Shown here: one piece after another, positions 1-5,468 of the stretch
Numbering within the stretch: the first letter of the stretch is position 1
Layout of the letters: every line of letters begins with the position of its first letter
Assembly (NCBI GenBank): GCA_031273725.1
Contig: JAISRG010000017.1
Span: 1 to 17,820, forward strand
DNA length: 17,820 bases
Direction of reading: 5' to 3'
Source: Puniceicoccales bacterium
Lineage (GTDB): Bacteria > Verrucomicrobiota > Verrucomicrobiia > Opitutales > JAIRKQ01
Translations under genes and position numbers: made by a program
The notes under the pieces: generated by a model
The model's input: only the letters and a program-made list of their open reading frames with translations
Database searches by the model: none
Told to the model about the DNA's origin: nothing

Positions 1-1140
1 GCCGAGGCCCAGCAGAACCTCGACGAGGCCAGGCAGAAAGCCGACCAGCTTACGAACCAACTCGCCGAGGCCAAGACCGCCAACGACCAGCTCAGGAGCG
101 AAAACGACCAGCTCACGAACCAACTCGCCGAGGCCAAGACCGCCAACGACCAGCTCACGAACCAACTCGCCGAGGCCAAGGAGCAAGCCGAAGATGCCAA
201 GCAGAAACTCGCCGAGAAAGAGCGCGAAAACGAAGCCCTCAAGGCCGAAGCCGCCACGGCCCAGCAGAAAATTTCAACCCTCGAGACCGAACTCGAAAAG
301 GCCAATGCGAAAGTTAAAGACCTCGAACGCAAACTCGCCGAGGCCAGGACCGCCAACGACAACCTCACGCGGCAACTCAACGATAAAGAGACCGAACTCA
401 ACGCGGCCAATGCGAAAGTTAAAGACCTCACGACCGAACTTACCACGACCAAGACCGCCCTCGCCGAGAAAGAGCGCGAACTCAACGCGGCCAATGCGAA
501 AGTTACAGCCCTCACGCAGCAACTCAAAACGGCCAATGACGAACGCACCCAGCTCAAGCAGCAACTCGCCACGACCGATGACAAACTCAAAACGGCCCAG
601 CAGCAAGTTAAAGACCTCGAGGGCAAACTCGCCGAGTCCAAGCAGCAAGTTAAAGACCTCGAGAACAAACTCAAAACGGCCCAGCAGCAAGTTAAAGACC
701 TCACGACCGCCCTCGCCGCGAAAGAGCGCGAACTCGCCGCGGCCAATGCGAAAGTTAAAGGCCTCGAGCGCGAACGCGACCAGCTCAGGAGCGACCTCAA
801 TGCGGCCAATGCTACACGCGAAAAGGCCAATGCGAAAGTTAAAGAGCTCGAGCGCAACCTCGAAAAGGCCCGAACCGAACTCGAGGCCGCTAATTTACAA
901 AACGCATTACTCAATAGAACCAATGACTCCCTCGAGACCGTCACCAACCAGCTCAATGCGAAAGTTAAAGAGCTCGAGCGCGAACTCGACAAGGCCAATG
1001 CCGAACTCGAGCAGGCCAAGACCGAGATCGCCGCTGAACGACGAAAACTGGAGGCCGCGAAACAAGAACTGAATGTTGAACAACAAAAACTGGAGGCCGC
1101 GAAACAAGCACTGAATGTTGAACAACGAAGACTGGAAGAA
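1..1140 (+). repeat. GC-rich, T-poor heptad-encoding repeat region
   Basis: This degenerate repeat lies inside the giant coding frame. The core aatgcgaaagtt begins at 304, 409, 493, 745, 829 and 955. The intervals are 105, 84, 252, 84 and 126 bases, every one a multiple of 21 (seven codons). A related block, cagcaagttaaagac, has its gtt codon at 607, 649 and 691, 42 bases apart and in the same register. Near the left edge a block beginning acgaaccaactcgccgag recurs at 52, 115 and 157, spaced 63 and 42. The coding strand is about 60% GC by eye with few T, unlike the AT-rich remainder of the same gene. The pattern fits expansion of heptad units under selection for coiled-coil register. Confidence 0.9.
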
Positions 1141-3981
1141 GACCGTGGTCTATTACATAACTTGGAAAAATCCATTAGAGATGGATTAGTAAAAATGAAT
1201 GCACGACGAATCGAGATTCAGAACCTCACAGCAAAATCGAAAGAAACGCTTGCCAAGTTGTATGCAGAGAATCAATTCATACGAGATTTGGCACAAAATA
1301 CTAAGCTTAGTAAAGAAGCCAAAGGTCGAGTTGCGCTTTATGATCTTGTTCGGACTTTTTGTGAGATCATAAGAAAATGTCCAGCCAATGGGCTTCATCC
1401 TATCGATTTTGTAGAGATTAAAAATCTCATAAGTAGCTCAATGTTTTCTGATGTTCTAACTTCGGTAGGAGGACTAGAACTACAGTATCTGTTAAAACCC
1501 CTTAAAGGTGAAGCAGAAAAATTAGCAGAGATCGAAAAACAACATGAGGATATCAAAACAGCTCTTGATACTTTCGCGCAGGTTGTCCAAGCCAAAGGTT
1601 CCACACTACCACCTTTTTCCATGGAAATGATCCCTCGCAAACAATTTAGCAAACAATTTGAGATGAGCGATGAGGATAGGAGAAATGCATATGAGGAGAT
1701 GTCAAAAAGTAGTTGGCAGGAGTTGTTAGCTGAATCTGTTATATTCGCAGACATACCAGATTCACGTGTGGATGTAGAATTTATGGCACAATTTTCAAAT
1801 TTTACAGAAAGTGACACAATGCAAAAATTATTTGTAGATACACTGTGTGGAAGTGGCCAACATGATCTCATGAGTGAGTTGGATCACATGCGCTGCCTGG
1901 AGACAATGAACAATTTTGCTGGAAGCTTCCTTCGCGTACGTGCACTGCAATGCAAACTAGAATTTCTGGAGAAACGCGAGGTCTGGGATGCTTGGGAGAG
2001 AGATCTTAATCACATAGGCGAAAGTGTAGCATCTGAAATGAAAAAAATAGAAAGCATAAGCAAAACGGAAAGACTTGAAGAGCAAGGGGCAGAAAGCATA
2101 AGCACAGAGCATACACCCATCACGGCAGCCTACTTGAAATTTAAAGAGATGTTTGAAGAAACTATAAAAAATATACAGGAAAAGGCCAAGAAAATAGAGG
2201 CACGTCAATCGTCACAGCTTTACGATAGGGCGTGGAATGATATTGTGAAGCAAGTCCGTAAAGATTTGAAAGTAGATGAAAGTTTTACAAGTGTAAGATT
2301 ACGTTTCGCAAAAGCAGCGGATATAAAATACAAGCAATTAGCGGAAGAGGAAGCAATAAGAGTGAGACGGGCAAAGATAGAAAAATTTAAAGGAACAATA
2401 AAGCAGTACTCTGGAGCGGTTAGGGATCTTAAATCGACAGAGATTGAGCAGGTCGATAAATTAGTAAGTGACGAAGTATCCAGAAAGGGGTTCCATTCAA
2501 TCGTGGAAAAAAATACCGCAGATGCAATGTCTAGAGTGACTGCCTCTTACCTTAGGGTAGAGGCACTACGATTTAAACTACATGAAGTAATTAAAGAATA
2601 TGAATCAGTACATAGAAAACCTAATCCTGCCCAGCATGCGAATTTTTATGATAGGCTCAAATTCATATCAGATCGTGAGACAATTAGTACGTTAAATGGA
2701 GTAGAAACGGTACCCGCTGAAGATAATTTCTTTACTCCTGAAGAAGGAGACCTGGATTTGAAAGCTACTCTACAAAAAATAAAAGACAAAGCCCTCGATC
2801 TAATGGCAAAAATGGGCGCGCCGCAAAGTGTACCACCGATACAAATATCAATCTTTGGAAGTACAATTACTGTCAATCCGATGGCTGTCCCGGCGGCAAT
2901 AATGAGTCGAATAAAGAATTCTTTCGCCCACAAGGAATTTCTAGAAGAAAAAAAAATAAAAACGTTAAGAGTTTCAGACCAAAGTCAACTTATAACCTTA
3001 ACAACGAAACGAGACTTAACAACGAAACGAGACATCACCAAGTGTTCTAATTTTGATTTAGAACTAGCAATAAAGATGCTTATGGTAGGACTGATAGCCG
3101 ACACATCTGAGAAACTCGAAAGACAATCTATGAGTAGTTTCAAGGCTCGCACATCAACAACAGCCAATGAAATTAGAGGCAGTGATCTCTACACTATTAT
3201 ACAATCAAATACACAGCTTATGGATAGTATGATTCCTCCGCGAACAGTAGGGAATTTAGGGCATGTCAAAGATGAGATAGATTCATTAGTTTGTAAGCTA
3301 AAAGCAGAACGAGAGGGAATAGCAGCCTGTCTTAAAATAACCACGTCGCTGGAGGCACAAATGGCCCGCGCTTATGTCGACAGTGAAATTAAGTCCCTTG
3401 AAGGCGCCAAGAAGATCATAGAAGACGACTTTAATAAACGAAACCCGCTACCTCCGATAACAGTAACAATCTTTGGAAGTGAAATTACTGTCAATCCGGC
3501 AAGTGTCAATATAAGTGTCCTGACTGGTGTCCAGCCTATAATAGAGCTAGCAAAGACTATTGCCTCCAAGATGAGATTGGAATCAGATATAACATTAGGA
3601 ACCCCGGCAAACCCCATCGGGTGTAATTTAGAGAGTTTACAGCTAGCAATAGAGATACATGCGGCAAAAATTATACAAGCAAAGTATAATGCCCAAAGTG
3701 GATCTTCTGATGAATTAAAAGGTTTCCTAGGCGAGAATAACCAGATAGATAAAATGCTTAATAGTGGTGCACAAACGCATCAAAAAATGATGGAAACATT
3801 AAAGACTAAGCTAAAAAACATATTACTTAAAACTACTTCTGATAAAGCAATCAAAGATTGGCTTGATGGACAAATAACTGCCATTGACGGAATCCTTAGG
3901 GTCATTAAACCGCAGTCGCAGCGGACCGGCGGAGGCGGCGGGAGACCGACACCGACACCGAAGAGGACACATCGCAAATAA
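1..3981 (+). CDS. Giant coiled-coil protein, 5'-truncated by window edge
   Basis: Frame 1 is open from base 1 to the TAA ending at 3981, giving at least 1326 residues with the N-terminus outside the window. The TTG at 1162 and the ATG at 1195 are internal codons of the same frame, so starting there would discard about 387 residues. Residues 1 to ~390 are an almost uninterrupted heptad coiled coil (motifs such as NAKVKDLERELDKA and QQQVKDLENKL, with Leu, Val or Ala in the core). Residues ~390-1300 are mixed helical sequence with degenerate internal repeats; the clearest is PPIxxxIFGSxITVNP at ~945 and ~1151. The C-terminus is a five-Gly run followed by RPTPTPKRTHRK. No catalytic motif is recognised. 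Without the N-terminus neither a signal peptide nor a secretion signal can be judged. A structural rod, surface protein or secreted effector are all possible; SMC-like labels would rest only on coiled-coil similarity. The frame is certain, the function unknown. Confidence 0.93.
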   Translation, partial: AEAQQNLDEARQKADQLTNQLAEAKTANDQLRSENDQLTNQLAEAKTANDQLTNQLAEAKEQAEDAKQKLAEKERENEALKAEAATAQQKISTLETELEKANAKVKDLERKLAEARTANDNLTRQLNDKETELNAANAKVKDLTTELTTTKTALAEKERELNAANAKVTALTQQLKTANDERTQLKQQLATTDDKLKTAQQQVKDLEGKLAESKQQVKDLENKLKTAQQQVKDLTTALAAKERELAAANAKVKGLERERDQLRSDLNAANATREKANAKVKELERNLEKARTELEAANLQNALLNRTNDSLETVTNQLNAKVKELERELDKANAELEQAKTEIAAERRKLEAAKQELNVEQQKLEAAKQALNVEQRRLEEDRGLLHNLEKSIRDGLVKMNARRIEIQNLTAKSKETLAKLYAENQFIRDLAQNTKLSKEAKGRVALYDLVRTFCEIIRKCPANGLHPIDFVEIKNLISSSMFSDVLTSVGGLELQYLLKPLKGEAEKLAEIEKQHEDIKTALDTFAQVVQAKGSTLPPFSMEMIPRKQFSKQFEMSDEDRRNAYEEMSKSSWQELLAESVIFADIPDSRVDVEFMAQFSNFTESDTMQKLFVDTLCGSGQHDLMSELDHMRCLETMNNFAGSFLRVRALQCKLEFLEKREVWDAWERDLNHIGESVASEMKKIESISKTERLEEQGAESISTEHTPITAAYLKFKEMFEETIKNIQEKAKKIEARQSSQLYDRAWNDIVKQVRKDLKVDESFTSVRLRFAKAADIKYKQLAEEEAIRVRRAKIEKFKGTIKQYSGAVRDLKSTEIEQVDKLVSDEVSRKGFHSIVEKNTADAMSRVTASYLRVEALRFKLHEVIKEYESVHRKPNPAQHANFYDRLKFISDRETISTLNGVETVPAEDNFFTPEEGDLDLKATLQKIKDKALDLMAKMGAPQSVPPIQISIFGSTITVNPMAVPAAIMSRIKNSFAHKEFLEEKKIKTLRVSDQSQLITLTTKRDLTTKRDITKCSNFDLELAIKMLMVGLIADTSEKLERQSMSSFKARTSTTANEIRGSDLYTIIQSNTQLMDSMIPPRTVGNLGHVKDEIDSLVCKLKAEREGIAACLKITTSLEAQMARAYVDSEIKSLEGAKKIIEDDFNKRNPLPPITVTIFGSEITVNPASVNISVLTGVQPIIELAKTIASKMRLESDITLGTPANPIGCNLESLQLAIEIHAAKIIQAKYNAQSGSSDELKGFLGENNQIDKMLNSGAQTHQKMMETLKTKLKNILLKTTSDKAIKDWLDGQITAIDGILRVIKPQSQRTGGGGGRPTPTPKRTHRK
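1930..2580 (+). repeat. Degenerate internal repeat (LRVxAL..KL units)
   Basis: The codons for LRVRALQCKLEFLEK start at 1930 and the related LRVEALRFKLHEVIK at 2551, 621 bases (207 codons) apart. This is close to the 206-codon offset of the IFGS motif and suggests the body of the giant protein is built from diverged units of about 206 residues. A third, weaker relative (YLKFKEMFEETIKN) lies at 2131 and breaks the simple period, so smaller helical subunits may also be shuffled. The relation was aligned by eye only. Confidence 0.5.
2833..2880 (+). repeat. Internal protein repeat, copy A (PPIxxxIFGSxITVNP)
   Basis: These 16 codons encode PPIQISIFGSTITVNP, which is nearly repeated 206 codons downstream at 3451-3498. 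Similarity continues in both directions in weaker form. A Leu-x-Leu-Ala-Ile stretch follows 75 codons after the start of this copy and 62 codons after the second. Part of that difference is accounted for by an 18-base tandem duplication in this copy. A weaker relative (TLPPFSMEMI) lies near 1606. The motif looks like a short beta hairpin joining helical segments; no known domain is recognised. Confidence 0.8.
2998..3033 (+). repeat. Perfect 18-bp tandem duplication
   Basis: The unit ttaacaacgaaacgagac occurs twice without a gap (2998-3015 and 3016-3033), encoding LTTKRD twice inside the giant coiled-coil protein. Perfect identity in an otherwise diverged repeat suggests a recent in-frame slippage event. 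Confidence 0.95.
3451..3498 (+). repeat. Internal protein repeat, copy B (PPIxxxIFGSxITVNP)
   Basis: This is the second copy of the motif at 2833-2880, encoding PPITVTIFGSEITVNP. At the DNA level the core atctttggaagt and the following attactgtcaatccg are identical in both copies, with differences concentrated before and between them. The 618-base offset and the matching downstream LxLAI stretch point to an old duplication of a unit of about 206 residues rather than to chance. Confidence 0.8.
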
Positions 3982-3998
3982 TAGGAGCACTGAAAGCC

Positions 3999-4003
3999 GG
4001 AGG
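3999..4003 (+). promoter_or_regulatory. Candidate Shine-Dalgarno before ruvA alternative GTG
   Basis: GGAGG lies 8 bases before the GTG at 4012, in frame with ruvA. It is one of the strongest Shine-Dalgarno matches in the window and the main argument for a 218-residue RuvA. The ATG at 4057 has only a GGGAG some 14 bases upstream. Confidence 0.4.
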
Positions 4004-4056
4004 CGAAAGGAGTGGTTTTGACAAGGAGCTTGTATTTGGGAGAGAATTATTTATGG

Positions 4057-4668
4057 ATGGAGGTTGTGATAGTTTCTCTCGCAGGTATACTCATTGGGTC
4101 CGAAGCACTGTCGGCGACGGTAGAAATCAATGGCATTGGATATTTGGTAAATGTTCCCCTGACCGTCAGTTGCAAACTGCCGGCACTCGGCGAATGCGTA
4201 AAGCTGCAAATTTATCCGGTCTACAGGGAGGACAGGCAGGAATTGTACGGATTCCTGACCCCCGAAGAACGGGATTTTTTTAAGCTGATCGTCGAAAAAG
4301 TCTCCGGGGTCGGCCCGAGAACAGCCCTAAATATCATGAGCAAACTATCCCTGACGGTGCTCAAGGATGCCATTTCGACACGGAATGCCGGTATTTTGGC
4401 AAAATGCCATGGCATCGGCAAAAAATCCGCAGAGAGGATAATCATGGAGCTTTCCGACAAGGATATTTCAACAATCGCAGCGAAATCCATCGTGCCAGCT
4501 GGCCAAAAATCGGCCGCCCAGTCGAGCAATATCAGCGATTCCATGGCCGCCCTTGTGTCACTTGGGTATAAAACTGCCGATGCGGAACGGGCAATTCGGC
4601 AAGCCATCGAACGGCTCGGCGGTGATGCTTCGACGGAAGAAATAATCCGGTCCGCCCTCAACGCATGA
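4057..4668 (+). CDS. ruvA: Holliday junction branch migration protein RuvA
   Basis: RuvA binds four-way junctions as a tetramer and positions the RuvB motor for branch migration. From this ATG the product is 203 residues, the usual family length. The N-terminal OB fold (residues ~5-65) ends in the typical LYGF. Two helix-hairpin-helix motifs follow, VSGVGPRTA (82-90) and CHGIGKKSA (117-125). The flexible linker (~140-160) leads to the RuvB-contacting domain III (SMAALVSLGYKTADAERAI onward). The frame also extends upstream to a GTG at 4012 that has a better Shine-Dalgarno (GGAGG at 3999-4003, 8 bases upstream) but would add 15 residues not expected in RuvA. Aligning VIVSLAG with the family's MIGRLRG supports a start near 4057-4066. 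ruvB and ruvC are not in the window. The next gene starts 9 bases downstream, so co-transcription is likely. Confidence 0.96.
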   Translation: MEVVIVSLAGILIGSEALSATVEINGIGYLVNVPLTVSCKLPALGECVKLQIYPVYREDRQELYGFLTPEERDFFKLIVEKVSGVGPRTALNIMSKLSLTVLKDAISTRNAGILAKCHGIGKKSAERIIMELSDKDISTIAAKSIVPAGQKSAAQSSNISDSMAALVSLGYKTADAERAIRQAIERLGGDASTEEIIRSALNA

Positions 4669-4677
4669 TCGCCGCCC

Positions 4678-5406
4678 ATGGAACGAAATTTTATCGGATT
4701 TCCACCCAATACAATTTGCGAAACAAGCCTAAAGGTCCAAATTTTGGCGAACCGGGATGATTTTCTGGCCATCGACAAACCCCCAAATATTTCCTCCGAA
4801 AAAATCATCGACCACATGCGCATTCCACGGAAACAGCTCGCGGACCTCGGAATAGTTTCTCCGAAGGAAATTTTTATCGCCGAAGGAGAGCTTTCGGGAA
4901 TATTCTTGGTCGCGAAGACGAAAAAATCAGCCGCCGAACTGCGCAATCTTTACGGTTCCCAACTTTTTACATTCACATTCGACCTGCTAACACTTCCCAC
5001 GGCAGTCGGAAAAGAAATCACCTGCGACCTCCCGATCGCAAAACATTTTTCCTGCGACAAAATGGTAATTTCCCATAAAACCGGCAAAAAATCTCACACG
5101 GATTTCCGACTCATTGAAAATATGGGCACCCATGAACATTGGCAGGCCATCACACATTTCCCAAGGCAGCACCAAATCCGCATACACGCCCACGAGTGCG
5201 GAATGAAGCTAATCGGAGAAAATTTGTACGCTTCGAACACCGTGGATGTCACAAAAAAATTTCTGAAAACTCCAAACTCCAAAACCCATTGGAGTACGCA
5301 ATACCTAGCCCTTCATTTGTCATGTGTGGAGTGCAATTCCTTCCCAAAAATCGAATCCCCATTGCCAAAAAAATTCCAATCGCTCTCCAAACTGCTACAA
5401 AAATAA
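4678..5406 (+). CDS. RluA-family pseudouridine synthase homologue with altered active site
   Basis: The 242-residue product has the RluA/RluD catalytic fold. An opening strand reads ILANRDDFLAIDKPPNISS (22-40, matching the family's DDxLLVxNKPxG), and SGIFLVAKTKKSA (73-85) matches TSGLLLVAKT. RQHQIRIHAHECGMKLIGENLY (163-184) matches the C-terminal HQIRVHLxxxGxPLxGDxLY motif. The family's catalytic loop HRLDxxTSG reads FIAEGELSG here (66-74), so the Arg-Leu-Asp triad is Ile-Ala-Glu and the nucleophilic Asp becomes Glu69. The usual active-site Tyr near the next strand appears as Phe97. No S4 domain is present. By family, the canonical role would be isomerising uridine to pseudouridine in rRNA or tRNA. 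Activity here is doubtful; RNA binding without catalysis, or divergent chemistry, are alternatives. It lies 9 bases after ruvA and 62 before alaS, with no clear Shine-Dalgarno. Confidence 0.85.
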   Translation: MERNFIGFPPNTICETSLKVQILANRDDFLAIDKPPNISSEKIIDHMRIPRKQLADLGIVSPKEIFIAEGELSGIFLVAKTKKSAAELRNLYGSQLFTFTFDLLTLPTAVGKEITCDLPIAKHFSCDKMVISHKTGKKSHTDFRLIENMGTHEHWQAITHFPRQHQIRIHAHECGMKLIGENLYASNTVDVTKKFLKTPNSKTHWSTQYLALHLSCVECNSFPKIESPLPKKFQSLSKLLQK

Positions 5407-5468
5407 TACCCAACGGAACATTTTTTTCTTGGCAAACACTTTTCATTTTCTAGTTTGTCGCGCAGTAG

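Noticed and set aside
274..690. 138-residue minus-strand frame with repeated LLLGRFEFVLEVFN-type units
   Set aside because: This is the antisense translation of the same repeats; its periodicity is inherited from the plus-strand heptads.
194..1072. 292-residue Ser/Pro/Arg/Lys-rich reading frame (+2)
   Set aside because: It is a shadow of the coiled-coil frame. The T-poor sequence rarely forms stops, and the repetitive composition mirrors the heptad DNA repeats. Frame 1 gives a perfectly phased coiled coil continuing to 3981.
1..1140. CRISPR-like or satellite repeat array
   Set aside because: The repeats lack constant length and unique spacers. They are codon-phased heptads within an open frame.
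1162..3981. Separate 939-residue gene starting at TTG 1162
   Set aside because: There is no stop upstream and no Shine-Dalgarno, and the heptad pattern crosses 1162 without a break.
1..3981. SMC or Rad50-type ATPase
   Set aside because: No Walker A, Walker B or ABC signature is visible in the 1326 residues; similarity would be coiled-coil composition only.
4221..4946. 241-residue minus-strand frame
   Set aside because: It lies antisense to ruvA and the pseudouridine synthase homologue, both supported by clear family motifs.
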